In this document: piece after piece, positions 7,865 through 17,400 of the stretch
Layout: every line of letters starts with the position of its first letter
How positions within the stretch are numbered: position 1 is the first letter of the stretch
Origin: Deltaproteobacteria bacterium
Lineage (GTDB): Bacteria; Myxococcota; Myxococcia; Myxococcales; 40CM-4-68-19
Direction: 5' to 3'
DNA length: 40,192 nucleotides
Assembly: GCA_025358085.1 (NCBI GenBank)
Contig: JANYKT010000078.1
Coordinates: forward strand, 1 to 40,192
The notes under the pieces: generated by a model
Told to the model about the DNA's origin: nothing
Seen by the model: the letters and a program-made list of their open reading frames with translations, nothing else
The model's database searches: none
Made by a program: the position numbers and the translations under genes

Positions 7865-8551
7865 CTAGTGCTCGAGCAGCTCCTGCACGCGCGCCTTGTC
7901 TTCTCGATAGGTGAAGTGTTGATAGAGAAGATAGGCATTCTGCTTGTCGAGAATACGGTCCTTCAATAGAGGCACCGCCAGCAGCTTGTTCTCGCGATAG
8001 ACCACATGATCGATGAGGGCGCCTGCCTGCGCGGTGCTGAAGTAGGCCCGCCGCGCCGCCGTCTCCAGAATGGACAGCTTGGCCTTGTCGCCGGGCTCGA
8101 TATCAATCGCGGTCAGCAGCCGGTGGAATTCCTCGTGCGTCAGGGTCACCGGCCCGCGCACGCCTGCGTCGATGAAGGTCAGGCTCGCCACCTGGCCTGC
8201 CTGGCCTTGCACCTTAGTCTCTCGCAGCGCGCCCGACGGCAGGTGCGCTGTCACGCGATACCAGTGGTCGGCCTGCGCCTCGATGGACAGCGGCGCGCTC
8301 TGCTGGTCGACGAGCTTCGGACCATCGAAAATCTGCACGGAAGCGCCATCGGGCTTGCGCACTTCCAGCATGGTGCGGCCGTCGGCCTGTGGCCGGTATT
8401 CGAGCGCGACTCCGTCGTCAGCCGGGAGCACCGGCGGCGCAGCGGGACGGTCTGCAGTCCTGGGCGGTGGCTTTACCTGTTGCGTGGGAGCAGAGGCGCA
8501 AGCGCAAGCAGCGGAAACGAACGCGATCGCGAGCAGGCGTTGCAAGGTCAT
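7865..8551 (-). CDS. DUF4476-domain lipoprotein
   Basis: A 228-residue exported protein. The first 20 residues are a signal peptide ending in SAACACASA, where a cysteine could serve as a weak lipobox (serine rather than leucine at -3), so lipidation is likely but not certain. A proline-rich linker (about 25-42) is followed by a small beta domain. The C-terminal 95 residues fit DUF4476: the start EEFHRLLTAID, the STAQAGALIDHVVY block and the closing pattern ILDKQNAYLLYQHFTY. The function of DUF4476 is unknown. The gene is between a lipid kinase (24 bases upstream) and an ABC exporter (directly adjacent), so it may be an envelope partner of that exporter. Confidence 0.8.
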   Translation of the reverse strand: MTLQRLLAIAFVSAACACASAPTQQVKPPPRTADRPAAPPVLPADDGVALEYRPQADGRTMLEVRKPDGASVQIFDGPKLVDQQSAPLSIEAQADHWYRVTAHLPSGALRETKVQGQAGQVASLTFIDAGVRGPVTLTHEEFHRLLTAIDIEPGDKAKLSILETAARRAYFSTAQAGALIDHVVYRENKLLAVPLLKDRILDKQNAYLLYQHFTYREDKARVQELLEH

Positions 8552-8575
8552 GCGGCTGTTGTAACGCGGCAGCGC

Positions 8576-9601
8576 TCAGGCGGCGAGAGCGGCGCGCCAG
8601 TCCACCACCCGCACCGTCTCGGAGGCAACGGCAAAAGTGATCTCGTCGCGGAAACCCACCGGGTCACCACCGATCTGGAAAGGCATCGGCCGCGAGAAGG
8701 TCATGCGCGCGCGCTTGACGAAAAAATCGGACATGCCGGGCTGCGGAAATTGGCCGGTCCAGAGCTTGACCGAGTTGCGCACCGCCTCCAGCACCTGCCG
8801 GTCATAGATACGCAGGTTGATATGTCCGGGCTTTGCGTGCGCGTGCGGAAATGCCTTGAAGCCATATCCCCACTCCGGCGTTCCGCTGGCCGCGCCCACG
8901 CTCACCGGGCCTTCGTAGAGTTTGCGCGACGGTGACCCGCCCTCGGCGTCCAGGATGGGGAGAGGCTTGCCGCGCCGGTCCAGCTCATAAGAAGTCCCTT
9001 CCAGGCTCTCCAGCAGCACCCGCGCCTGGCCATGGAGCCGCTGCTCGCGAATCAACTCGGGGACGCTGATGCGCAGCGTGCTGTAGCAATAGCCAAGCGC
9101 GCTCTTGTTGATCCAGGTGGCGAGGCGGCGGCCGAAGAGTTGCGAGCCGCGCTTGTCGAGATTGCGCGAATAATCATTCAGGATGCGCGCGTCCCAGCCG
9201 ACGCCTGCGAAGTGGCAGACCTGACCGTCCACCTCGACCAGGTCGAAGGTGCTCGTGGGAAGCTCGTGGGGCAGGGCGGGGAGCCGTTGAATCAGTTCAT
9301 TGAACTCAGGTGCTCCCGAGACGCGTGCCCAGCCATTGCCGGTCCCGAGCTTGAGGACGCCGAGGATCGGCAATGGCCCGCGCTCGCGCAGGAGGTTCAG
9401 CAGCTTGACCGCCGCGCCGTCGCCGCCGCCCGACAGCACCACGTCGGGCCGGTCAGCGGCGATGCGGTCGGCGTGCGCGCTGGCCTCGTCGAAGTCGTGC
9501 GAGACCAGCACCAGCGAGTCCGGGAGCGCCCGGCGCAGGTCGCGTTCGACGCGGGCCGTGACGCGCTTGGCCCGGCCGTTGAGCAGCGCAGCAATCTTCA
9601 T
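8576..9601 (-). CDS. Diacylglycerol/lipid kinase family protein (DAGK catalytic domain)
   Basis: ATP-dependent kinase of the DagK/YegS/sphingosine-kinase superfamily, expected to phosphorylate a lipid hydroxyl such as that of diacylglycerol. Starting at ATG 9601 the protein has 341 residues and begins with the typical strand KIAALLNGRA. The nucleotide-binding signature is VVLSGGGDGAA (54-64), followed by LKLGTGNGWARV (83-94), equivalent to the family's LGTGNDFAR. The C-terminal beta domain ends with strands near VGFRDEITF. The open frame extends upstream, but that part is out of frame with the preceding gene. ATG 9601 overlaps the amidohydrolase stop as ATGA, so translation is probably coupled. 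The exact lipid substrate is unknown. Confidence 0.88.
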   Translation of the reverse strand: MKIAALLNGRAKRVTARVERDLRRALPDSLVLVSHDFDEASAHADRIAADRPDVVLSGGGDGAAVKLLNLLRERGPLPILGVLKLGTGNGWARVSGAPEFNELIQRLPALPHELPTSTFDLVEVDGQVCHFAGVGWDARILNDYSRNLDKRGSQLFGRRLATWINKSALGYCYSTLRISVPELIREQRLHGQARVLLESLEGTSYELDRRGKPLPILDAEGGSPSRKLYEGPVSVGAASGTPEWGYGFKAFPHAHAKPGHINLRIYDRQVLEAVRNSVKLWTGQFPQPGMSDFFVKRARMTFSRPMPFQIGGDPVGFRDEITFAVASETVRVVDWRAALAA

Positions 9602-10887
9602 TGCTTGTAGACGACGCCAGCTTTCATGACGAACCGGACGTGTTCGAGCAAAGAAATATCTTTCAGCGGATCGCCGTCCACGGCGATCAGATCGGCATAC
9701 TTCCCGGCAGCCACCGCGCCGATATCCGAGCCGGCGCATTCTCGCGCTTGCGGCGGGCAGAGCGGGTCCAACAAGGCCGCGGCCACGCTGGTGGCCGATT
9801 GAATGGCTTTCATCGGCGCCATTCCATAGCGCACCATGATGGAGAGTTCTTTGGCCTGGTTCTCCGTCCAGGCGTAGCCGCCCGCATCGGTGCCATAAGC
9901 GATCTTCACTCCGTGCTTCAGCGCCGCCTGGAAGGCAACCTTCTCCAGTTCGACCATCTCCGGCCAGATGCCGCCACGGCCCTGCGCGACGTAGACGCCG
10001 ACATACATGGTGGGGCACCACGAGACGCCCTGTTTGGCCATGCGCTCGAGCAGGTCCGGGGTCAGGCCGTCGCCGTGCTCGATAGAGTCGACCCCCGCCC
10101 GGAGCGCCGCGTCAATGCCGTCCCAGCCCATGGCGTGCGCGGCCACCTTCTTGCGGAGACGGTGCGCTTCGTCCACCAGGGCTTTCAGCTCCTCGTCGGT
10201 GAAGTTGACCAGCGAGCGCAGCGGCTTCTTTGCATCAGTGGAGCGGTAATAGCGGCGGTCCGAATAGAACTTGATCAAGTCCGCGCCATACTTCACTTCT
10301 TCCCGAACGGCCTTGCGAATGTTGTCCGGGCCGTCGACGATCTGCACGCCTTCCGGCAGGTGCAGCTCCCATGAATAGCCGAGCAAGGGATACATGCCCG
10401 TGGGCGCCATCGCACGCGTTGACACGAACATGCGCGGCCCCGGAATCACCCCGCGCGCGATGGCGGTCTTGACGTCGACGTCGGCATACATGGCGCCTTC
10501 GGTCTCGACATCGCGAATCGCGGTGAAGCCGTTCATCAGCGCCGTGCGGGCCGCGGCGCTGGCGCGCAGGGCGCGGTAGGGAGTTGATTCCTTGAGCAGC
10601 TGGTCGTCGTAATCGGCAGCGGTGATATCGCCTTGCAAGAGGACGTGCGTGTGCGCGTCGATGAGGCCGGGCAGGAGAGTGGCATTGCCGAGGTCAATCA
10701 CGCGCTGGGCGCGCCCGGCAAGCTGCGCGACCGGTCCAACTTCTTTGATGCGGTCTCCTTCAATCAGAACGCCGAGGCCGTCTCGGGGCGTGTCTGTCGT
10801 CCCGTCGATCAGGTGGGCGGCTTTGACCAGTATGAGTTCTTTAGGTGGTGAGACGGCCTGGGCAACGAGCAGGATGGCTAGGAGCAT
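9598..10887 (-). CDS. Secreted metal-dependent amidohydrolase (imidazolonepropionase/prolidase-like)
   Basis: Amidohydrolase-superfamily enzyme of the COG1228 type, a group that includes Xaa-Pro dipeptidases and related exported hydrolases. A short hydrophobic N-terminus (LLAILLVAQAVS) acts as signal peptide, so it likely works in the periplasm or outside. Metal-site motifs are the HxH in DAHTHV (H79, H81), the lysine in DLIKFYSD, AAHAMG, SIEHGD and the aspartate in YGTDAGG, all in family order. The protein has 429 residues with the usual small beta-sandwich formed by both ends (EGDRIKEVG and AVDGDPLKDI). The stop overlaps the start of the lipid kinase by four bases. The substrate, peptide or cyclic amide, is not determinable. 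Confidence 0.9.
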   Translation of the reverse strand: MLLAILLVAQAVSPPKELILVKAAHLIDGTTDTPRDGLGVLIEGDRIKEVGPVAQLAGRAQRVIDLGNATLLPGLIDAHTHVLLQGDITAADYDDQLLKESTPYRALRASAAARTALMNGFTAIRDVETEGAMYADVDVKTAIARGVIPGPRMFVSTRAMAPTGMYPLLGYSWELHLPEGVQIVDGPDNIRKAVREEVKYGADLIKFYSDRRYYRSTDAKKPLRSLVNFTDEELKALVDEAHRLRKKVAAHAMGWDGIDAALRAGVDSIEHGDGLTPDLLERMAKQGVSWCPTMYVGVYVAQGRGGIWPEMVELEKVAFQAALKHGVKIAYGTDAGGYAWTENQAKELSIMVRYGMAPMKAIQSATSVAAALLDPLCPPQARECAGSDIGAVAAGKYADLIAVDGDPLKDISLLEHVRFVMKAGVVYKQ

Positions 10888-10929
10888 GGCCGCGGAAGCT
10901 AGGCCTTTCTGCCTCGGAAGGCGAGCCCC

Positions 10930-12333
10930 TCAGTTGCAAAAAGCAAGGCCTTGCGCGCTGGAGCCGGCCCCGCGCACCTCGATCGTGCGGGCCGGCTGCA
11001 GCGTCACCGAGCCGATCAGGTTGGCAAGAGGATAGACGGAGATCTGGAAGCGCGTGGCTGTGCGGCTGTTGGCCACGTAAAGGTTGCCGCCGTCCAGCAG
11101 GATGGCGCCGACGCGGGCCGGGTTGAGCGCGCTGACCTGCTGGGTGAGCCTGGCGGTCGGCGTGCGGTCCGACGAGCCGCTGGAGCGGTCGAATTGGACG
11201 ATCGAGCCGTCCCTGTTCACCGCATAAACGAGGGTGCCGTCCACCGCCAGCGCGTTCGGCTGGTTGAGCAGCGTCGACGGGCCCGCGATCGTCAGGCGGC
11301 GAGTTGCAAAGGAGCCGGCTCCGGTGCGCGGATAGAAGGCGATGGCATTGTCGTTGAGCGAGACCACCAGCTCATGGTTGGCGCTGTCATAGACGGCATT
11401 GTTGGGGATATCGGCCGCGGGCAAGGCGATAGGGGTACCGAAGCTCACGCCGGTGACGTCGGTGGCAGCGGTGGAGGAGAAGGTGCTGACAGTCAGAGTC
11501 GAGACTACGTACACCTCATGATCGACGGGGTTGAGGGCAATCGCGCTGTAATCGGCGCCAGCGGAGTTGCCGCCCCATTGCCTCAATGGCACTTCGTCAT
11601 TGATGACCGCGGCAGTGCGGGCGAAGACCCCGACGAAGTTTCCATTGCTGAGGCTGTTCATCCACAGCTCGTCTTTGACCGGGTCGGCCACCAGCCAGGC
11701 AGGGACGTTGTTGTTGAAGGCGAGGCGAGGGCCGATAGCGCCCAAGATGGTCGCCGCGCCCGTGCTGCTATTGCTCGGGATATAGGCCAGCAGCGCCGTG
11801 CTGTACTGGTTTCCGGAGAAGTAGTCAGCCATCCAATAGCGCCCGGCGGTATCGAAGGCGATGGCTCCGGGCGAGCCCTGGATGGTGATGGTGCGGGTCG
11901 GCGTGGGGACCCCGCTGGCCGTGTTCGGATAGGTGTAGAGCCCCGCCCTGCTGGATCTTACGATCTCGCTGGAGACCGGATCGTACAGGAGGCCGTCCAC
12001 TGAAAAGGAGGAGTTCGAGCCATTGATGGTTTGCAGCGGAACAGGATGCACTGCGCCGTTGTCGACGGCTGTGTCGGAATAGATCAGGATTGCATTCGGC
12101 GTGGCCTGCACCCCGACGTACAACCGGTGATTGACCGGATCGTACGCCAGCGCGGTTATGGTATCGCTGGGCGCCTTGATGGCGTCCACCGAGAATGACC
12201 GCACCGGCGCGGGCTTGCCTGAGTCGGTCTGATTGAAGACGCGCACCGAGAAGTTGCCGGCGACGAAAATTTGCCCGTTGGCGGAGTCGACAGCGAGGGC
12301 GGTGGGCGCATCGTCTACCAGGAAATAGTTCAT
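10930..12333 (-). CDS. Beta-propeller segment of a split surface repeat protein (3' part)
   Basis: A 467-residue chain of beta-propeller blades with the recurring pattern 'P-ALAVD...G-IFVA-N...V-VF', for example PTALAVDSANGQIFVAGN and ITALAYDPVNHRLYVGV. It has no signal peptide and begins within a blade, so it is not a plausible stand-alone secreted protein. The preceding frame ends with the first half of the same blade (TVARFERTANGDVPP) at TGA 12330-12332. The ATG used here overlaps that stop as ATGA. I therefore read it as the continuation of the upstream frame after a -1 shift. Reinitiation at ATGA is possible because GGAGA lies about ten bases upstream. The amidohydrolase gene follows after 42 bases. 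Confidence 0.7.
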   Translation of the reverse strand: MNYFLVDDAPTALAVDSANGQIFVAGNFSVRVFNQTDSGKPAPVRSFSVDAIKAPSDTITALAYDPVNHRLYVGVQATPNAILIYSDTAVDNGAVHPVPLQTINGSNSSFSVDGLLYDPVSSEIVRSSRAGLYTYPNTASGVPTPTRTITIQGSPGAIAFDTAGRYWMADYFSGNQYSTALLAYIPSNSSTGAATILGAIGPRLAFNNNVPAWLVADPVKDELWMNSLSNGNFVGVFARTAAVINDEVPLRQWGGNSAGADYSAIALNPVDHEVYVVSTLTVSTFSSTAATDVTGVSFGTPIALPAADIPNNAVYDSANHELVVSLNDNAIAFYPRTGAGSFATRRLTIAGPSTLLNQPNALAVDGTLVYAVNRDGSIVQFDRSSGSSDRTPTARLTQQVSALNPARVGAILLDGGNLYVANSRTATRFQISVYPLANLIGSVTLQPARTIEVRGAGSSAQGLAFCN

Positions 12334-13043
12334 GGAGGCACGTCTCCGTTCGCGGTGCGCTCGAAGCGGGCCACCGTGCCGGAGCCGGCGACGCTCGCGG
12401 ACCCGCCATTGCCGACGAAGAGCTTGTCGGAGACCCCGTCGATGGCGACGCTGTCAGGGTTGTCGAGCCGCGCCGCGGGCCCGGCGATCAGCCGCGCCGG
12501 AAGCACATTGCCCCCGACGGCGGTGGAGTGAACGGTGACCGACCCGCTGCCCAAAGTATTGACCGCGGCAATCTCCTGATGAGCGGAGTCCACCGCGATG
12601 GCTACGGGCGCCAGCAGCCGCGTGGCATTGCCGAAGAAACGGCGCGCCTCGGTCTGTCCGCTGGCGTCGGCGTCGAAAGCGATGGACGAGGGGCCATCGG
12701 TGGCCACGCAGAGCTCGCGGGCGGGCGAGACGGACACCTCGTTGGAGGCAGGTCCGGTCCCCGACGCACTGGTAGCCTTGATGATGTAATAGGCCGCGAT
12801 TCCATTCGCCAATCCGGTATCCAGGTAAGGATTGATGACGGGTTGCGCGAGCGGGGTCGCGCTCTCTCCACCCGGCGTATTCCCTTTATATACGTTGTAT
12901 CCGGTAGCGCCGGCGACGCCCGGCCAGCTCAGCCTGGCCCCGCCATTGAGCGCGATAGCCGTGAGGGCAGGCGCGACGAGGAACGTGGCGAAGAGCTCAT
13001 TGGAATCGATGCTGTCGCCTGCGGCATTCACGGCCCGGACCAC
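12330..13043 (-). CDS. Fn3 plus first propeller blades of a split surface repeat protein (middle part)
   Basis: This piece begins inside the fifth fibronectin type III module (YYYVVRAVNAAGDS), contains the complete sixth (ALTAIALNG to SNEVSVSP), and then enters the beta-propeller (GPSSIAFDADASGQTEARRF). It is in the same frame as the upstream ORF: Fn3 sequence continues without gap through bases 13044-13118 up to the single TAA at 13119-13121. The annotated start at 13043 is merely the first ATG after that stop and is probably not a natural start. It is best treated as a fragment of one ancestral gene spanning 10930-14387. Confidence 0.6.
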   Translation of the reverse strand: MVRAVNAAGDSIDSNELFATFLVAPALTAIALNGGARLSWPGVAGATGYNVYKGNTPGGESATPLAQPVINPYLDTGLANGIAAYYIIKATSASGTGPASNEVSVSPARELCVATDGPSSIAFDADASGQTEARRFFGNATRLLAPVAIAVDSAHQEIAAVNTLGSGSVTVHSTAVGGNVLPARLIAGPAARLDNPDSVAIDGVSDKLFVGNGGSASVAGSGTVARFERTANGDVPP

Positions 13044-13118
13044 ATAATAGTATTTAATGCCATTTTGCGCGCTGCTATCCGTATAGGAAGTCGCCGTTGG
13101 CGTGGCGAGCGGATTTGC

Positions 13119-14387
13119 TTAGGTATAGTTCGCCGACGTCGTGCTGCGATACACCTTGAAGCTGGCCGCCGCCGAGGTCCAGGTGAGGGAGACCTGGCCA
13201 TTGCCGGGCGTCGCGGCGGTGAGCACCGGCGCGGCGGGGAGCGCTGCTTGCGGGGTAGCGGAAACTTCGTTGGACTTATCGCTGTCGCCCGACGCATTGC
13301 GCGCGACGATGACGAAGTAGACCTTGCTGCCATTGGCCTCGATGGCGTTGTAGCTGAGGCCGTTGGCACCAAGGCTTCCGCTCGCGGCCGTATACGGGCC
13401 GCCCATGTCGGCGGACCGCAGCACGAGGTAGCTGGCGGCGCCGTTCACTGCAGGCCAGCCCAGGCTCACGACTCCGTTGCCCGCATTGGCGGTCAGCAAG
13501 ACGGGATTGGAAGGAATGGTCAGGGTGACGAATTCGGCCGACGCATCGCTGGTCCCCGATCCGTTGGTGGCGGCGACCACGTAATAGTAGGCGGTGCCGG
13601 CAGTGAGGCCCGCGTCGATGGCGCTGACCGCCTGGGTGGGCGAGCCCAAAGCGCTTTCATTTCCGGCAGTGGTTCCGCGCGCGACGGTATAGGTCACTGC
13701 GCCCGTCGCGGCGGTCCATGCGAGATTGACGCTGATCTGGCCGACGGCGGTGGCATGCAGGGCCGTGGGCGGTGGGGGCGCGGTGAGCGCGCTGGCCTCG
13801 TTGGAGGCGGGGCTGTCTCCCGCCGCGTCGGTCGCGACGACCACGTAGTACGAGGTGACTCCGGCGGGCGCGGCAAGGTCCATGTAGCCGGGGGTCGTCG
13901 AGGTGCCGAGCGTCGCGTGGATGCCGGTCGCGAGACCGCTGGCGATTTTGTACATGGTGGCGCCGGGCGAGGCGGTCCAGGTCAGGGTCACCTTGCCCTT
14001 GCTTCCAGTGGCGGTCACTCCGGTGGGCGCAGCGGGCGGCTGCGCCGCGGCCGTGGTGGTGGCGCTGGCTTCACGCGAACCAGGGCTACTGCCGGCGGCG
14101 TTGATCGCCCGCACCACGTAAAAGTAAGCGGTGCCGGCGGCAAGCCCGCTGTCGACGTAGCTGGTGTTGCCCGGCGTGGCGATGGCGATGTACGGCCCGC
14201 CCGCGGCGTTTCCCCGCATTAGCGCGTAGCTCGTGGCGGTATCTGAGGCCGACCACGCAAGCGAGATCGTCGTACCCGAGGCACTGGCTGTGAGCGTGGC
14301 CGGCGCTGCTGGCAGCCTTACCGAACCGGTGCTTCCGCAAGCTGATGCGAGCAGCGAAACGGCGATGAGAGCAGGGGCGCGAAGCAT
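13119..14387 (-). CDS. Fibronectin type III repeat lipoprotein, prematurely stopped (5' part)
   Basis: A 422-residue exported protein. The start is ATG 14387, chosen because GGAGGT lies five to six bases upstream and because it opens a clear lipoprotein signal peptide (LIAVSLLASAC). Four complete Fn3 modules and half of a fifth follow, each about 88 residues, with the marks W-A(S/A)--A-SY and YYYVV-A-N-AG-S--S-E. It stops at TAA 13119-13121 in the middle of module five (after VYRSTTSANYT). The next codons in the same frame complete the module. Known bacterial Fn3 chains of this type are extracellular spacers; here the propeller that should follow is cut off unless the stop is read through. 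The gene is 87 bases downstream of another repeat protein on the same strand. Confidence 0.75.
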   Translation of the reverse strand: MLRAPALIAVSLLASACGSTGSVRLPAAPATLTASASGTTISLAWSASDTATSYALMRGNAAGGPYIAIATPGNTSYVDSGLAAGTAYFYVVRAINAAGSSPGSREASATTTAAAQPPAAPTGVTATGSKGKVTLTWTASPGATMYKIASGLATGIHATLGTSTTPGYMDLAAPAGVTSYYVVVATDAAGDSPASNEASALTAPPPPTALHATAVGQISVNLAWTAATGAVTYTVARGTTAGNESALGSPTQAVSAIDAGLTAGTAYYYVVAATNGSGTSDASAEFVTLTIPSNPVLLTANAGNGVVSLGWPAVNGAASYLVLRSADMGGPYTAASGSLGANGLSYNAIEANGSKVYFVIVARNASGDSDKSNEVSATPQAALPAAPVLTAATPGNGQVSLTWTSAAASFKVYRSTTSANYT

Positions 14388-14474
14388 CGGACCTCCAGGG
14401 AAAATGGCGTCCGAGACTACCTTCACATCGCGCGGCGGGTGCTTTTTTGAGCGCACTCCAGCCAGGCGCGCGGG

Positions 14475-17400
14475 TTACAACCCGCCGGTGCTGGTCCGGA
14501 AGAAGCCTCCGCTTGCCGACCCGGCGTAGACCGCGTTCACTGTGTTGGGATCGACGGCGAGGCCGGTGGTGGCGGGGTCGAGCGTGAGTCCAGCCGCCAC
14601 CCAGGTGGTGCCGCCGTCGGGGCTGCGGAACACGCCCGCGCCGTTGGCGGCGGCATAGACCGTATTCGGATTGCCGGGCTGGAAAGCGATGGCAGTGAAG
14701 GGCGAAGAGATCCCTGTCGGCGTGATCATGCTCATGAGATTGCCGCCGTTGATGCTTTTGAAGACGCCGGTCGGCGCGGCCGCGTAGACGATGAAGCCGG
14801 TGGAGTCGATCACCAACGACCCCACGCTGGGGACGGCGGTGCCGCTCGCCTGCTGGAACGAGCCGCCAGAACTGGAGCGGTACACTGCGTTCGTCGCGCC
14901 GACCAGGACGAGTTTCCCAGTCGTTCCCGCGGTGACCGAGGTGAGCGGCATGGTCGTGCCGCCGGGCAGCAGGACCGGGGACCATGCGCCCCCGGGGCCC
15001 GAATACAGGCCGGTGACCGTGCTGACGAAGATGTTTCCTAACCCGTCGGCGGCGATTCCCGTGGGTCGCGGGTTGCCGGCAATGGGCATCGAGGTCCAGA
15101 CCGGCGCAGCGCCAAGGGGCGACGAGTAAGGCCCCGCGTCCGTGGCCGCCCAGACCAGGCCACTCTGCCCGTCAAAGGCGATGCCGACCACCTTGGTGAC
15201 CCCGGCGAACCCGGTGTTGGCGGACGCGAAGGTGACGCCCGAGTCGTTGGAGATCTGCACGCCGAGCCGGGTGGTAGCGGCGTAGATGCGCGCGGGCGTG
15301 GCGGGATCCACGGCGATGGTGTTCACCTGCGCGGCGATGCCGTTCGAACTAAAAGACCAGGCGGCGCCGCTGTTGACGGTCTTGTAGATCAAAGCGCCGG
15401 GCTGGGCGCTGAAGACGGTCGTCGTCGAGGTGGGGTCGGAGGCGAGGATCTGGATGGCTTGGGGCGCAAGGCCTTTGCCCGCCCCGGTCCAACCGGTGGT
15501 GCCGACCGAGCCGGCGGTGTTGGAGAAAACCTCGCCATCAGCGAAGCCCGCAAAAATCTGCGTGCCGGACAGCAGGAGCGCTGTCATCGATAGGGCGGGC
15601 ACTGGCAGCGCGCTGGTGCTGGCCTGCGTCCACGAGTTGCCGGTATGGACGTAGAGGTCCTTGCCCTGGGTGGCTGCGTACAAATTCGTGGCGGTGGCGT
15701 CGATTGCGAGCGCGTTGATCGGGGTGTTGGCGGGAAGGCCCTGATCGGCCCAACTGAGGTTGCCGGTGCCGTTGGCGATGCTCGACTGCCAGACGCCGTT
15801 GCCGTCCCCATAGCCGATCAAGGCGTGCGTCGAGTTGGTGGGGTCGATGGTGAGGGAGGTCATCGTATTGGTGGCGGTGACGGGGAGTCCGCCGCCGGAG
15901 ACCACGGTCCACGACGCTGCAGAGTCGGAGGAGAGGTAGACGTCGATGGTGGTAATGGCCCAGAGGCGCGAGGGGTTGTTGATGCCGACCACGATGGCCT
16001 TGACCGAGCCGTTCAGACCCGGTCCGGGGCCGTTGGCCGCCGTCCACGCAGCGGCTCCCTTGGCGCGCTTGAAGACGCCGCTCGCGGTGCCGGCGTAGAC
16101 GAGGCCGGCGGTGTCTACCGCGAGCGCGTTGACTGCGATGGTGCCCATGCCGGTGGTGTAGGGCGTCCAGGTGGCGCCGCCGTCCGCTGTATTGAACATC
16201 CCCGCGCTGGTCGCCGCGTAGCCTGCTGCGGGCCCCGCGACGACGGTGGGGTCCATCTTGACGTCGTTGACCGTACCCGCGAGGGACTTCGTCAACGTCC
16301 ACGGGGCGCTGATGCTGAAGGCGGCGCTCGTGGCCTGGGTGAGCGTCCCGCTCGAGGCCGTGAGCGTGTAGCCCTGGCCGATGGCGTTGACGAACAGGCC
16401 CGAGAAGCTGGCAATGCCATTGACCACGTCGGCGCTGGCGCGGGCCGCGGGCGTCAGCGAAGCCCCGCCCGGATTGTTGCCGATGGCGAGAACCACCTGG
16501 GGCGCGCCGCTGCCCGTGTTCAGGTTGGTCATCGTGTTGCCGAGCACATCCTCGATGGCGACCTGGATGGCACCGATGCTGGTGCCTGGCGTGGCGTTGA
16601 CGGGCGATTGCAGGAAGATCACCTGCGTGGCCGGACCGAAGAAGGCGATGGCCGCGACCGGCGTGGCCGCGCCGATGGTGGCGGTGAGCTTGTCGTTCTC
16701 CGCGGACGGCGAGGTGATGGTGGTGAGATACGAGCCGGCGGCGTCGGTGAAGCCGTTGGCCGCCGCGAAGCTGGACGCGATGCCATCGCTCGTGAGGAGC
16801 ACCGGCTGCCCAACCGCCGGATTGCCGAGGGGATCCAGCGCCAGCACGGTGACCGAGACGTTGGTTCCAGAAAGCGCGCGGCTCTGGCCAACCGTGAGGT
16901 TGCTGGTGCCCGTCGCTGCCGGCTGCGACTGGAAGAGGACGGTGCTGTTGAGGTTGAAGCCGCCCACCGCGGCGGTGATGGTCTTCAACTGCGCGGTGGT
17001 CGAGGCGAGGGTCGCGACCAGGGTGCCCGGGCCGTTGGTGACCGCGCCGCCGACCACGAGCGTGTTGCTGCTGCCGTCCACGGTGAGGGTGACAAACTGG
17101 TTCGCGATCGCCACGCCCCCTGTGTCCTTGACCACGATGGTGATGGCGGTGCTGCTGGTTCCATCGGCAGGAAGCGCGGTGCGGCTCAGGTTGAGGGTTG
17201 AGGTGATCGCGCTCGCGACGCCGGAAGGGCTGGGCGCGGTCGCGGGATCAAAGACCGGCGCGGGAACGACACGGTTTGGACCGCCGTCACCCAGCTGGCC
17301 CGAGGTGCCGAGGCCCCAGCACCAGAGAGAGCCATCGGTGCGCAGGCCGCAGCCGTGCGAGAGGCCGGAGGCCACCGAGGACCAGTTGCTGGCGATGCCG

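Noticed and set aside
12528-17201. Plus-strand open frames of 564 and 518 codons opposite the repeat proteins
   Set aside because: They are glycine/arginine/aspartate-rich reading of the antisense of regular Fn3 and BNR repeats; the repeats make them look ordered.
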